Counted from the first letter of the stretch, positions 25,488-36,630 are shown. The stretch is 64,000 nucleotides of DNA from LMUY01 sp965199165 (GCA_965199165.1 OZ240681.1:4340001-4404000); one strand, 5' to 3'. Made by a program: numbers and translations. Notes: a model not told the origin generated them from the sequence alone.

Positions 25488-25913
25488 TCAGGCGACTTGC
25501 TCGGCCACTCCGTGCAGCAAGTCGGCAAGGGTGGTGCGTGCCAACGCCCGCTCCAACTCCCGCTCGGCGACCCCGAAAGCTTCGCCCAGCACGGCATGGA
25601 CGCGGCACCCGACCGGGCAGTCTGGGTCGGGATTGGCGTGCAACGGCAGCAATGGGCGCGCGCTGCCGGAGTTCACCGCCCGCCAGACATCCTCCAACGT
25701 GATCGTATCGGCCGCGCGCATCAGTTCGGCGCCGCCCGGTCCCCGCCGCACCCGGACCAGGCCGGCGCGCGCCAGTTGGCCGGTGATCCGCCGCACGACC
25801 ACCGGGTTGGTGTTGATGCTGCTCGCAAGTCTCTGACTGGTGGACGGCCCACCCCTCTCGGCTGCGACCATCAACAGGATGTGGGCGGCGACAGCGAACC
25901 GCGTGGGAACCAT
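25488..25913 (-). CDS. Rrf2 family transcriptional regulator
   Basis: A 141-aa winged-helix regulator: TRFAVAAHILLMVA and SINTNPVVVRRITGQLARAGLV are the Rrf2 DNA-binding region, and the RRGPGGAEL wing follows. Only two cysteines are seen (CPVGC), one fewer than the three that hold the Fe-S cluster in IscR and NsrR, so cluster sensing is doubtful; it resembles the YwnA-like subgroup. ATG 25911-25913 is used; the GTG just before it is possible. It diverges from mmcB, with an SOS box between the two. Confidence 0.85.
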   Translation of the reverse strand: MVPTRFAVAAHILLMVAAERGGPSTSQRLASSINTNPVVVRRITGQLARAGLVRVRRGPGGAELMRAADTITLEDVWRAVNSGSARPLLPLHANPDPDCPVGCRVHAVLGEAFGVAERELERALARTTLADLLHGVAEQVA

Positions 25914-25950
25914 CACGTCACAATGCGGGATGGTCCAGTCGGTTCCACGA

Positions 25951-25965
25951 GTTCACTCTTCGTTC
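25951..25965 (+). promoter_or_regulatory. LexA operator (SOS box) upstream of mmcB
   Basis: GTTC at 25951-25954, seven bases, GTTC at 25962-25965: an exact match to the alphaproteobacterial SOS consensus GTTC-N7-GTTC. It ends 21 bases before the mmcB ATG. In Caulobacter mmcB is a known SOS-regulated mitomycin-C resistance gene, so site and gene support each other. Confidence 0.8.
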
Positions 25966-25986
25966 GAATGCGGCTATCACCAGGCG

Positions 25987-26454
25987 ATGGAACCGAGCTT
26001 CCCGGAACGTCAACTCGCCATCCGACGCGCCGCGGCCGCGCTGTGCCAGTTGCTGGCATGGGTCCCGCTGCACGAGGTGCCGCTCCCCAACGGCCGCCGG
26101 GCGGACCTGCTCGCCCTGCGCCCGGACGGCGGCTTCGTGTGCGTGGAGGTGAAATCCGGCGTGCGCGACTTCGTCACGGACGGCAAGTGGCCGGACTATC
26201 GCGAGTTCTGTGACGCCCTCTACTTCGCCGTGGACGACGCGTTCCCGACCGAACTCATCCCGAACACGGCCGGCCTGATGGTCGCCTCTGGCCGAGAGGC
26301 GGAGCTCATCCGGCCTGCACCGTCGCACACCCTGGCCGCCGCCCGGCGCCGGGCGCTCACGCACCGCTTCGCCTCCCTCGCGGCCACGCGGCTGGCCGCA
26401 TTGGAGGACCCGATGATCACGGCCTCGCTGCGAGCGGCCTTGCGGTCGGAGTGA
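25987..26454 (+). CDS. mmcB: MmcB family DNA repair protein
   Basis: A 155-aa member of the MmcB family, SOS-induced and linked to mitomycin C resistance in Caulobacter. The conserved core is nuclease-like: NGRRADLLALRPDG followed by FVCVEVKSGVRDFVTDGKW, which carries the D...ExK arrangement of PD-(D/E)xK nucleases, then YFAVDDAFPTELIP and LMVASGREAEL. ATG 25987 starts the conserved part; a longer reading would run through the SOS box. The 3' end overlaps the Rieske gene by 38 bases, tail to tail. Confidence 0.9.
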   Translation: MEPSFPERQLAIRRAAAALCQLLAWVPLHEVPLPNGRRADLLALRPDGGFVCVEVKSGVRDFVTDGKWPDYREFCDALYFAVDDAFPTELIPNTAGLMVASGREAELIRPAPSHTLAAARRRALTHRFASLAATRLAALEDPMITASLRAALRSE

Positions 26455-27499
26455 TCGGCAGGCCATTGGCGGCGAGAAGGGCCCGAAGGTCGCGGATCGG
26501 CGGAAACACCTCCTGGTTCCAATCGGAACCCTGGGAGTCGTGCGCGCGCTGCTCCATCTCGACGATCTCGCGGTCCTCCCGGAAGATGCGCTCGGTGAAC
26601 CAGATCAGCAGCGGCCAAGCGGCATCGAGCAGGCCGGCGATCTTCGGCCGGCGAACGCATAGCAAGCCGAAGGTGCGGTTGATCCGCTGCTCCGCGTCCA
26701 CGGGCGTATAGCAGATCCAGAGATGCATGACCGGTTCGTCCCCGGAGGTCCAGATCCGCAGCGTCTGGTAGGGATAGTCGGTGCGGATGGTCATCAGGTC
26801 CTTGTGGACGTTGGACACGCCGCGGCGGCTGCCGAGGATGGCGGCCTCGCCCAATGGCTGCTTGCCGCCAGTCCGGGCGAAGCTGTAGTCGATCTCCAGC
26901 CAATCCTCCCCTACCCGGCGGCCCAGGTAGCGCGGCGCGATCTGCCCCATCTGCCGGCGGTGCAAAAACTGATGGTTCATGTCCATCAGGTTCTCGTGCA
27001 TGAACGTGTAGTGGCAGCTCACCCGCTTGCCGAACCGGCGGGTCTTGAACGCCGGGTCGGCGGCGGACCCAAGCGGCGGCAGGTCCGTCGCGGCCGCCGG
27101 GTCGCCCGGCCAGATCAGGATCAGCCCGTCCTGTTCCCGGCAAGGATAGGTGCGCACGCCGTTCGGCAGCTTGCCCTTGCCCAGGTAGGGCACGTCGATG
27201 CACCGGCCGGACGCGTCATAGGTCCAGCCATGATACCCGCAGCGCACGGCGCAGCCCGACACGACGCCCTTGGACAGGGGCACCTGGCGGTGGGCGCAGC
27301 GATCCTCCAACGCGAACACCGGGCCCTCCGCGGGGCGCACCAGGACGACGGGCTGGCCGGCGAACTGGGCCGCATAGGTCTTGCCCGCAGGGACCTCCCG
27401 CGACCAGGCGAGCGGATACCAGTGGTCCGGGTGCGATCCGATCCGGCGCAGGTCGCAGGCTGGCTGGTCACGCAGGATGAAGTCGGGCACGTCGGGCAT
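26417..27499 (-). CDS. Rieske non-heme iron oxygenase, alpha subunit type
   Basis: Aromatic-ring or demethylating oxygenase of 360 aa. The Rieske [2Fe-2S] site is CAHRQ (first Cys-x-His) and CGYHGW (second Cys-x2-His). The mononuclear iron site is in HENLMDMNHQFLHRR, giving two His ligands with a later Asp. Such enzymes need a separate reductase, which is not next to it. The ATG at 27497-27499 has GGAGG upstream, which decides the start against an ATG 81 bases further. Substrate unknown. Confidence 0.88.
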   Translation of the reverse strand: MPDVPDFILRDQPACDLRRIGSHPDHWYPLAWSREVPAGKTYAAQFAGQPVVLVRPAEGPVFALEDRCAHRQVPLSKGVVSGCAVRCGYHGWTYDASGRCIDVPYLGKGKLPNGVRTYPCREQDGLILIWPGDPAAATDLPPLGSAADPAFKTRRFGKRVSCHYTFMHENLMDMNHQFLHRRQMGQIAPRYLGRRVGEDWLEIDYSFARTGGKQPLGEAAILGSRRGVSNVHKDLMTIRTDYPYQTLRIWTSGDEPVMHLWICYTPVDAEQRINRTFGLLCVRRPKIAGLLDAAWPLLIWFTERIFREDREIVEMEQRAHDSQGSDWNQEVFPPIRDLRALLAANGLPITPTARPLAARP

Positions 27500-27586
27500 G
27501 CGGCCTCCACGGAGCGCTCCCGGCTTTAGGGGCTGCGCGGCGCCGGCGTCAAACCCCGGAAGCCAGCTTTCGTGTAACAATGCGCA

Positions 27587-29071
27587 TCACGCCTCTCGCA
27601 GCCGTTCCACCGTCGCGGAGGTGGAATGGCCGGGCAACAGCTCCGCCAGCAGGACCTGGCCGCCATACCCCTGCACCAACCCGGCGCCGACCACCGTGCC
27701 GATGGTGTAGTCCGCACCCTTCATCAGCATGTCCGGACGAAGCAGCTGCAGCGTCTGCTCCGGCGTGTCCTCGTCGTAGATGCACACCAGGTCCACGGCG
27801 GCGATGCTGCCCAGCACCGCAGCCCGGGCCGCCTCCGAATGCACCGGGCGGCTCGCCCCTTTCAGGCGCCGCACGCTGCTGTCCGAGTTGAGCCCAACCA
27901 CCAGCCGGTCGCAGGCGCTGCGGGCCTGCTCCAGCAGGTGGACGTGGCCGGGATGCAGCAGGTCGAAGCAGCCGTTGGTGAAGCCCACCCGCCAGCCGCG
28001 CTGCCGCCAACGCTCCGCCTGCTCGACGGCCTGCTCGCGGGTGACCACCTTGCGCAACGCACTCCCCCGGGGGGATAGGGCCGCCAGCATGTCGCTTTCG
28101 CTGGCGACGGCAGTGCCGATCTTGCCGACCACGATGCCGGCGGCGACGTTGGACAGGCGCACCGCGGTGGCCAGTTCCAGCCCGGCCGCCAGCCCCGCCG
28201 CCAGCGTCGCCACCACCGTGTCGCCCGCGCCCGACACGTCGTACACCTCGGCCGCCTCGGCCGGGAAATGCTGCGGCTCCCCTTCGCCGACCAGGGTCAT
28301 GCCGTCCTGCGCCCGGGTCACGACCACGGCGCCGAAACCGTGCTGCGCCCGCAAGGCTTGCGCCGCCTGGATCAACCCGGCATCGCTGTCGACCGGCAGA
28401 CCGGTCGCCTCCCGCAGGGCGCGGCGGTTCGGCGTGATGACGTCGGCCCCGGCGTAGCGGCCGTAATCGCTGCCTTTCGGGTCCACGATGACCCGCCGCT
28501 TGGATGCCCGCGCCGCGGCGATGATCCGTGCCGCGACATCGCCGGACAGCACGCCCTTGTTATAGTCCGACAGCACCGTCACCGTCGTCGCGGTCATCGC
28601 GTCCTGGGTGATGCGCAGCAGCCGCTCGGCCAGCTTGGGGTGGATCGCCGCAACGATCTCGTGGTCGGCGCGGAGCAGCTGCTGGCCGTTGGCGAGGTAG
28701 CGGGTCTTGGTCGTCGTGGTCCGGCCGCTCTGCACCAGCAGCCATGGCTCGACGTTCGGCTGGCCGCCGATCAAGCCCGTGAGGTCGGAGCCCGCCTGGT
28801 CGTCGCCGACCACCGAGACGAAGGCGACGGCGGCGCCCAGCGCGGTGAGGTTGCGCACCACGTTGCCGGCGCCACCGGGCATGGCGACGTCCCGCTCGAC
28901 CGAGAGGATGGGGATTGGCGCCTCCGGCGAAATCCGGTCGACCACGCCGTAGACGTAGCGGTCGAGCATGGCATCGCCCACGACGAGGACGCTGGTGCGG
29001 GCAAGCCGGCGTATGGCGCCGGTCAGGTCGGCCGTCTCGGCGGAACCTGCCGCGCGCACTGTGGGAACCAT
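27587..29071 (-). CDS. hldE: Bifunctional heptose-7-phosphate kinase / heptose-1-phosphate adenylyltransferase
   Basis: Makes ADP-D-glycero-heptose for LPS core in two steps; cytoplasmic, 494 aa, full length. Kinase domain of the PfkB/ribokinase type (1-~330): GDAMLDRYVYG, MPGGAGNVVRNLTALG, and the catalytic VSGAGDTVVATLAAG. The second domain (~355-494) is a nucleotidyltransferase with FTNGCFDLLHPGHVHLLEQA and the HxGH motif. It supports the GT9 heptosyltransferase-like protein at 11006. Also called rfaE. Confidence 0.96.
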   Translation of the reverse strand: MVPTVRAAGSAETADLTGAIRRLARTSVLVVGDAMLDRYVYGVVDRISPEAPIPILSVERDVAMPGGAGNVVRNLTALGAAVAFVSVVGDDQAGSDLTGLIGGQPNVEPWLLVQSGRTTTTKTRYLANGQQLLRADHEIVAAIHPKLAERLLRITQDAMTATTVTVLSDYNKGVLSGDVAARIIAAARASKRRVIVDPKGSDYGRYAGADVITPNRRALREATGLPVDSDAGLIQAAQALRAQHGFGAVVVTRAQDGMTLVGEGEPQHFPAEAAEVYDVSGAGDTVVATLAAGLAAGLELATAVRLSNVAAGIVVGKIGTAVASESDMLAALSPRGSALRKVVTREQAVEQAERWRQRGWRVGFTNGCFDLLHPGHVHLLEQARSACDRLVVGLNSDSSVRRLKGASRPVHSEAARAAVLGSIAAVDLVCIYDEDTPEQTLQLLRPDMLMKGADYTIGTVVGAGLVQGYGGQVLLAELLPGHSTSATVERLREA

Positions 29072-29238
29072 TCCACGTCGCTACCCAACCGTGCCAGGCT
29101 TGGCAAGCACGACGCTGCCGCGGGACCCGGCCGCTCCGTGCAAAATCCGAGCGGCCAAGCCGAGCGGCGCTACGGCTTTGCCATATTTGTACACGAAGAA
29201 ACGGGTAAGATCGGGGCAGCAGAACCTGGAGTCCGCCG

Positions 29239-29574
29239 ATGCGTGTCCCATTCCGATATCGCCTGCCTGCCGTGACGCTGGTCCTTGCCGCGCTCGCGGG
29301 CTGCACCAACCCGTATGATCCCGGCCAGCGCGCAGTGGGCGGCGGGCTGCTGGGCGCAGGGACCGGGGCCGCCATCGGTGCGCTGGCCGGCGGGGGGCGT
29401 GGTGCCGCGATCGGCGCGCTCGCCGGTGGCGCGCTCGGCGCCGTCGGCGGCGCCGCGACCACGCCGCAGGCACCAGCCGGCGGATACTACGCGGCCCCTG
29501 CCCCGGTCTACGCGCCGCCGCCCGGCTACTATGCGCCGCCACCGCGCTACTACGCGCCGGCCTATGGCTACTAG
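29239..29574 (+). CDS. Glycine-zipper lipoprotein
   Basis: A 111-aa predicted lipoprotein: signal peptide with lipobox LAGC (Cys ~23). The middle is a glycine zipper (GGGLLGAGTGAAIGALAGG, then GGGRGAAIGALAGGALG), as in outer-membrane 17-kDa-antigen-like proteins. The C-terminal third is a Tyr/Pro/Ala repeat (GYYAPPP, RYYAPAYGY). Probable outer-membrane lipoprotein with structural role. It diverges from hldE and is followed by metK. Confidence 0.8.
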   Translation: MRVPFRYRLPAVTLVLAALAGCTNPYDPGQRAVGGGLLGAGTGAAIGALAGGGRGAAIGALAGGALGAVGGAATTPQAPAGGYYAAPAPVYAPPPGYYAPPPRYYAPAYGY

Positions 29575-29698
29575 CGGGCGGGAGGCAGTTCCCGCGTTGC
29601 CTTGACCCCCCTGTTGCTTTCGGTCACACACGCGGCGCTCCGCATCCGGCGGGCGCCGGCGCTGCCGTGTTCAATCGCGACAAGCGGAGACTAAGTCC

Positions 29699-30886
29699 AT
29701 GCGCGACAAAGGCGAATATCTCTTCACCTCGGAGTCGGTCTCCGAGGGGCATCCGGACAAGGTGGCGGACCGCCTGAGCGACACCGTGCTGGACGCGTTC
29801 CTCGCCGCCGACCCCTACGCGCGCGTCGCGTGCGAGACGCTGGTCACCACCAACCGGATCGTGCTGGCCGGCGAGGTCCGCGGGCCGGAGACGATCACGC
29901 CGGAGCACCTGGCCCATCTCTGCCGCATGGCGGTGCACGACATCGGGTATGACCAGGAGGGTTTCTCCTGGCGGCATGCCAAGGTCGAGTGCCACCTGCA
30001 CGCGCAAAGCGCGGACATCGCCGTGGGCGTGGACAGTATCGGGAACAAGGACGAGGGCGCCGGCGACCAGGGCATCATGTTCGGCTATGCCTGCACCGAG
30101 ACGGAGGCGCTGATGCCGGCGCCGATCTATTACTCGCACCTCATCCTTCGCCGCATGTCGGAGCTTCGCCGCAACAAGGACGTCTCCGTCGCCGGGTTGC
30201 AGCCGGATGCGAAGAGCCAGGTGACGCTGCGCTACGTCGACGGCAAGCCGGTGGCCGCCACCAGCGTGGTGGTGTCGACCCAGCACGATGCCGGGCTGGA
30301 CCAGCCAGCGATCAAGCGCATGCTCATGCCGCTGATCGAGTCGACCTTGCCGGCCGGTTGGATGCCGCCCGACGACGAGATCTACGTCAACCCCACCGGC
30401 ACCTTCGTGATCGGCGGACCGGACGGGGATTGCGGGCTCACCGGCCGCAAGATCATCGTCGACACCTATGGCGGCGCGGCCCCGCATGGCGGCGGCGCGT
30501 TCAGCGGCAAGGACCCGACGAAAGTGGACCGCTCCGCCGCCTATGTCTGCCGCTACCTGGCGAAGAACGTGGTCGCGGCCGGCTTGGCCGAGAAGTGCAC
30601 GATCCAGATCAGCTACGCCATCGGCGTGTCGCATCCGCTCTCCGTCTACGTGGACCTGGCCGGCACCGGGCGTGACGTGGACGAGGTCAAGCTCGAGCGG
30701 ACGTTGCGCGAGTTGGTCAACCTGACGCCGCGCGGCATCCGCGAGCACCTGCACCTGAACCGCCCGATCTACGCCGTGACCAGCGCCTATGGCCATTTCG
30801 GCCGCACGCCGGACGCCGACCTGGGCACGTTCACCTGGGAGAAGACCGACCTGGTGCCGGAGCTGAAGAGCGCGTTCGGCCGATAG
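29699..30886 (+). CDS. metK: S-adenosylmethionine synthase
   Basis: Makes S-adenosylmethionine from methionine and ATP; cytoplasmic, 395 aa as usual. Conserved: FTSESVSEGHPDKVADR at the N-terminus, GAGDQGIMFGYA (ATP-binding) and GGGAFSGKDPTKVDRSAAY (phosphate loop). GGAG stands upstream of the ATG. The 120-base leader shows no riboswitch I can recognise. Downstream trmB, a SAM-dependent tRNA methyltransferase, follows at once, as often seen. Confidence 0.97.
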   Translation: MRDKGEYLFTSESVSEGHPDKVADRLSDTVLDAFLAADPYARVACETLVTTNRIVLAGEVRGPETITPEHLAHLCRMAVHDIGYDQEGFSWRHAKVECHLHAQSADIAVGVDSIGNKDEGAGDQGIMFGYACTETEALMPAPIYYSHLILRRMSELRRNKDVSVAGLQPDAKSQVTLRYVDGKPVAATSVVVSTQHDAGLDQPAIKRMLMPLIESTLPAGWMPPDDEIYVNPTGTFVIGGPDGDCGLTGRKIIVDTYGGAAPHGGGAFSGKDPTKVDRSAAYVCRYLAKNVVAAGLAEKCTIQISYAIGVSHPLSVYVDLAGTGRDVDEVKLERTLRELVNLTPRGIREHLHLNRPIYAVTSAYGHFGRTPDADLGTFTWEKTDLVPELKSAFGR

Positions 30887-30887
30887 C

Positions 30888-31601
30888 ATCGCCGGAACCA
30901 AGCCGGCGGCGGAACGGCTCTACGGCCGCACCCGCGGCAACACCCTGCGGCAGCGCCAACGCCTCCTGCTGGAGGCGACGCTGCCGCGGCTCCGGCTTGA
31001 CCCTCGGCACGCGCCCGATCCGGCGGCGTCCTTCCCCGTCCGGCCAGCCGAGCTGTGGCTTGAAGTGGGCTTCGGCGGCGGCGAGCATGCCCGGGCCGTC
31101 GCAGCCGCACACCCGCAGGCGGGCCTGGTCGCGGCCGAGGTCTACGCCAACGGCATCTGCTCCCTCCTGTCCGCCCTGGTCCCGGAAGGCGGCGAGGCGA
31201 CCGCTCCCTTGCCGCACAACCTCCTGGTCTGGGATGACGACGCGCGCCTGCTGCTGCGGCAACTGAGACCCGGCACGTTGAGTCGCCTGTTCCTGATGTT
31301 CCCGGATCCGTGGCCGAAGATACGGCACGCCAAGCGGCGCTTCGTCCATCCGGACAACGTGGCGCTCGCCGCGCGGGCGATGCATGGGGGCGCGGAATGG
31401 CGCATCGCGTCGGACGACCCGACCTACCAGGCCTGGACCGCGTCGGTGCTCTCCACCCAGCCCTGGTTCACTGCCCCCGCTCCGGCCACCGAGCGACCAG
31501 ACGGCTGGCCGCCGACGCGCTACGAGGCGAAGGCCCGCCGGGCCGGCCGCACGCCGCTCTGGTGGGCCGCCACCCGCACGGACGCCCCAGCCGGGTTGTA
31601 G
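30888..31601 (+). CDS. trmB: tRNA (guanine-N7-)-methyltransferase, start codon unclear
   Basis: Methylates G46 of tRNAs with SAM. The protein from RLYGRTRGNTLR through LWLEVGFGGGEHA (motif I) to MFPDPWPK and RRFVHPDN is clearly TrmB. The frame opens after a stop at 30864 but has no ATG, GTG or TTG before the conserved N-terminus; the first GTG (31065) lies inside motif I and would destroy the SAM site. I place the start at ATC 30888, two bases after the metK stop, as a guess (237 aa). A sequencing error or start at a rare codon coupled to metK is possible. Confidence 0.82.
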   Translation: MAGTKPAAERLYGRTRGNTLRQRQRLLLEATLPRLRLDPRHAPDPAASFPVRPAELWLEVGFGGGEHARAVAAAHPQAGLVAAEVYANGICSLLSALVPEGGEATAPLPHNLLVWDDDARLLLRQLRPGTLSRLFLMFPDPWPKIRHAKRRFVHPDNVALAARAMHGGAEWRIASDDPTYQAWTASVLSTQPWFTAPAPATERPDGWPPTRYEAKARRAGRTPLWWAATRTDAPAGL

Positions 31602-31605
31602 GGCC

Positions 31606-33849
<2,244 letters not shown>

Positions 33850-33955
33850 CCGGCACTCCCTCTGCGTCGGCGCTACAGATGGCGACGGGCGCGCCCGCCG
33901 TCGAGCCTCGATGTGCCTCCGGAGGATCCGATCTGCCCCGCGTGCTGGCCGACTG

Positions 33956-35365
33956 ATGCTGTTCTACGAGCCGCTTTTCCTCTTCCAGTTCTTCCCGGTC
34001 GTGCTGGCGGCCTTCCTCTCCGTGCGGCACCGCGCAGGCGGCCGGGCCGCGGTGCTGCTGACGGCAAGCCTCGCCTTCTATCTCTGGAGCGAGCCGCTCT
34101 TCGTGCCGGTGGTGCTGGTGACCTGCGTTGCCGACTACACGCTGGCGCGGGCCGTGGCGCGGGGCAGCCGGGCGGCGCTTGCGGTCGGCGTGGCGGTGAA
34201 CCTCGGCGTGCTGGGCTACTACAAATACACCGGGTTCGCGGTCGACAACCTCGACGTGTTGCTTACAGCGGCGGGCTTGCGGCCGTGGCACGTGGCGCAG
34301 GTCGCCCTACCGGTCGGCGTCTCGTTCATCGTGTTCGAGAAGATCACCTACCTGGTCGACATTGCCAGGGGCCGCAGCCGTCCGGCGCCAGGTTTCGCCA
34401 CCTACCTGCTGTATGTGTTCCTTTTCCCCAAGCTGCTGGCCGGACCGATCATCAAGTATCACGACTTGGAGGCCCAGCTCGTCGCGGCCGGGTGGGACAG
34501 GTCGGGCGACCTCGCGGAGGGCTTCCGGCGCTTTATGCTCGGGGTGGTGAAGAAGACGATCCTGGCCGACACGCTCGCCTCGGGCGCGGACATGGCCTTC
34601 GCCGCGGACCCGGCGCAGCTCGGCTGGGGTGACGCGTGGGGCGCCGTGCTGTTCTTCACCTTCCAGATATACATCGACTTCAGCGCCTATTCCGACATGG
34701 CGATCGGGCTGGCGCGCATGTTCGGCTTCCGGCTGAACGAGAACTTCGACAAGCCCTATATCTCCTGCAGCATCACCGAATTCTGGCGGCGCTGGCACAT
34801 TTCCCTCTCCACCTGGATCCGCGACTACCTCTACATCCCGCTCGGCGGCAACCGGGTGGCACCGTGGCGGCGCTACGCCAATCTGTGGGCCTGCTTCCTG
34901 GCCAGCGGGTTGTGGCACGGGGCGGCGTGGACCTACGTGCTGTGGGGCGCGTACAACGGGGTCTTCCTGGTGCTGGACCGGCTGTTCCTGCTGCGCTGGC
35001 TGGACCGCCTGCCCCGGCTCGCGGCCAACGGCGTGACCTTCGCGATCACCGTGGCAGGCTGGCTGCTGTTCCGCGCCGCGTCGCTGGGCCAGGCCGGGTC
35101 GATCCTGTCCGCCATGATGCAGCCGGGCCGTCGGAGCGAGGTGGTGGGAATGTGGTGGGACGCGACGATGCTTGCTGCTCTGGCAGCGGCACTGCTGGTG
35201 TCGTTCCTGCCGCGAGTGCCGCGGTTCGACCGGCTGGAGGGGACGCTGCTGGCGGCGCCGGCCGGGCGGGCCCTGATGGACCTGCTGCTCTCGCTGCTGT
35301 TCGTCTTCGCCCTGGCCAAGGCCCTGGCCGATCCCTTCAAGCCGTTCCTATACTTCCGGTTCTAG
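33956..35365 (+). CDS. MBOAT family O-acyltransferase (AlgI-like)
   Basis: A polytopic membrane O-acyltransferase, 469 aa, about ten spans. AlgI-type marks: YYKYTGFAVDN, LPVGVSFIVFEKITYLVDI, LFPKLLAGPI, FWRRWHISLSTWIRDYLYIPLGGN, and the catalytic His in ASGLWHGAAWTYVLWG. Moves acyl (usually acetyl) groups across the membrane to a polysaccharide. It starts with ATG 33956, diverging from uvrB. The AlgX-like gene follows after 4 bases, forming a pair. Confidence 0.92.
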   Translation: MLFYEPLFLFQFFPVVLAAFLSVRHRAGGRAAVLLTASLAFYLWSEPLFVPVVLVTCVADYTLARAVARGSRAALAVGVAVNLGVLGYYKYTGFAVDNLDVLLTAAGLRPWHVAQVALPVGVSFIVFEKITYLVDIARGRSRPAPGFATYLLYVFLFPKLLAGPIIKYHDLEAQLVAAGWDRSGDLAEGFRRFMLGVVKKTILADTLASGADMAFAADPAQLGWGDAWGAVLFFTFQIYIDFSAYSDMAIGLARMFGFRLNENFDKPYISCSITEFWRRWHISLSTWIRDYLYIPLGGNRVAPWRRYANLWACFLASGLWHGAAWTYVLWGAYNGVFLVLDRLFLLRWLDRLPRLAANGVTFAITVAGWLLFRAASLGQAGSILSAMMQPGRRSEVVGMWWDATMLAALAAALLVSFLPRVPRFDRLEGTLLAAPAGRALMDLLLSLLFVFALAKALADPFKPFLYFRF

Positions 35366-35369
35366 AACC

Positions 35370-36560
35370 ATGAACTGGAGGCTCCTTCCGCTCGGCCTCG
35401 GCGCACTGGCGATCCCGGTGGGCGCCGTTCTGCTGATCGCCAACTTGACGCTCAATGCCCTGGGACACTCGTCCATGAAGTTGTTCCCTGGGCTGACCGG
35501 CGTTACCGCGCCTGTGCCCGCGCCGTTGTCGCTGCGAGCGGTCCTGCACGGCCAGATGGAGGCGGCCTACGCGCGGGAGGTCGGCAGCAATCTGCCGCTC
35601 TACCCAATCGCGGTCCGCTTGCGCAACCAGGTCGAGTTCTCCTTGTTCGGTTTTTCATCCACACCGGCGGTGATGGTCGCAAGAGATGGGGCGCTGCTCG
35701 AACGACCCTACGCCGACGAGTACTGCTCCCGGGACCTGGCCCGGTGGCGGCCGGGCGCTTTGGCATGGGCCGGCCGCATCCGCGACATGCAGGACGAGCT
35801 GGCACGCCGCGGCAAGGCCTTCCTGTACGTGCTGACGCCGTCCAAGGTTGCGACCTACCCGGCACTGCTGCCGCACGCGTTCAACTGTCCCGCGCAAGCA
35901 GCGGATCGTGCGGGATTGATCCCGGAATGGACGTCTATGCTCCGGATCGCCGGCGTCAACATGGTCGACACCACGGCGGTGCTGCGCGCGGCCGCACCAT
36001 CCTATCCGTTTGCGTTGTTCCCGCCGGGTGGCACGCATTGGAACGCCGTGGCCGCGGCGCTGGCCCAGCAGCAGGTGGTGGCGGCGCTTGGCCGCGAACT
36101 GCCCGACCGAGGGTTCGTGCCCACGCCCTTCACGTGGCACATGCTGCCGCACCCGGTCCGCGATAGCGACGACGAGGATCTGGCTCGGCTGATGAACCTG
36201 TTCGTCTCCGCTGCCCAAGGCCCCGTCCCTGCGGTCGAAGCCGCGCGCATGGCCGCCCCGCCATCCTGCGCGCCGCCGCGCGTCGTCATCATCGGCGGCA
36301 GCTTCAGCCATGCGACACTGAAGGCACTGGCCGAACTGCCCTGTCCGTCACGCGCCACTGAATACGAGTATTGGCACGTCGACACGTTGCACTGGAGCCA
36401 AGGCGGACTTGACCGGCACACCGGCGTGGACCCGGACCAGCGCGAGGCCGACCTGCTGGCCGCCGATGCGGTGATCTACGAGGAAAACGAGCAGATCCTC
36501 AGCCAGCCTTTCCACGGGCAGGCGCTTGCGGCCTTCTTGCAGGCGACCGCCGCCCGCTGA
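35370..36560 (+). CDS. AlgX/AlgJ-like SGNH acetyltransferase-type protein
   Basis: A 396-aa periplasmic protein with an N-terminal signal anchor (~8-30). It has the AlgX/AlgJ SGNH-hydrolase layout: YVLTPSKVATYPALLP, then PGGTHWNAVAAALAQQ with the Asp/His-type catalytic His, and IIGGSFSHATLKALAE as the nucleophile Ser region. These partners pass acetyl groups from the MBOAT protein to an exopolysaccharide. Which polysaccharide is unknown as no polymerase is near. Confidence 0.82.
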   Translation: MNWRLLPLGLGALAIPVGAVLLIANLTLNALGHSSMKLFPGLTGVTAPVPAPLSLRAVLHGQMEAAYAREVGSNLPLYPIAVRLRNQVEFSLFGFSSTPAVMVARDGALLERPYADEYCSRDLARWRPGALAWAGRIRDMQDELARRGKAFLYVLTPSKVATYPALLPHAFNCPAQAADRAGLIPEWTSMLRIAGVNMVDTTAVLRAAAPSYPFALFPPGGTHWNAVAAALAQQQVVAALGRELPDRGFVPTPFTWHMLPHPVRDSDDEDLARLMNLFVSAAQGPVPAVEAARMAAPPSCAPPRVVIIGGSFSHATLKALAELPCPSRATEYEYWHVDTLHWSQGGLDRHTGVDPDQREADLLAADAVIYEENEQILSQPFHGQALAAFLQATAAR

Positions 36561-36630
36561 TCCGCGCGAACCGTGCTTGCCTACACCCGCCTTCCAGTCT
36601 AGCGGAGGGGAACGCCGGGAGGGCAGCACG

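Noticed and set aside
25478..25500. Inverted repeat GCAAGTCG/CGACTTGC at the end of the Rrf2 gene as a terminator
   Set aside because: No T-run follows on the minus strand, and half of the repeat is inside the coding region.
29575..29698. Possible SAM-responsive riboswitch in the metK leader
   Set aside because: The 124-base leader has no SAM-I, SAM-II or SAM/SAH core that I can recognise; it holds a GC-rich hairpin and an ordinary GGAG site only.
33850..33955. SOS box upstream of uvrB
   Set aside because: The gap contains no GTTC or GAAC half-sites.
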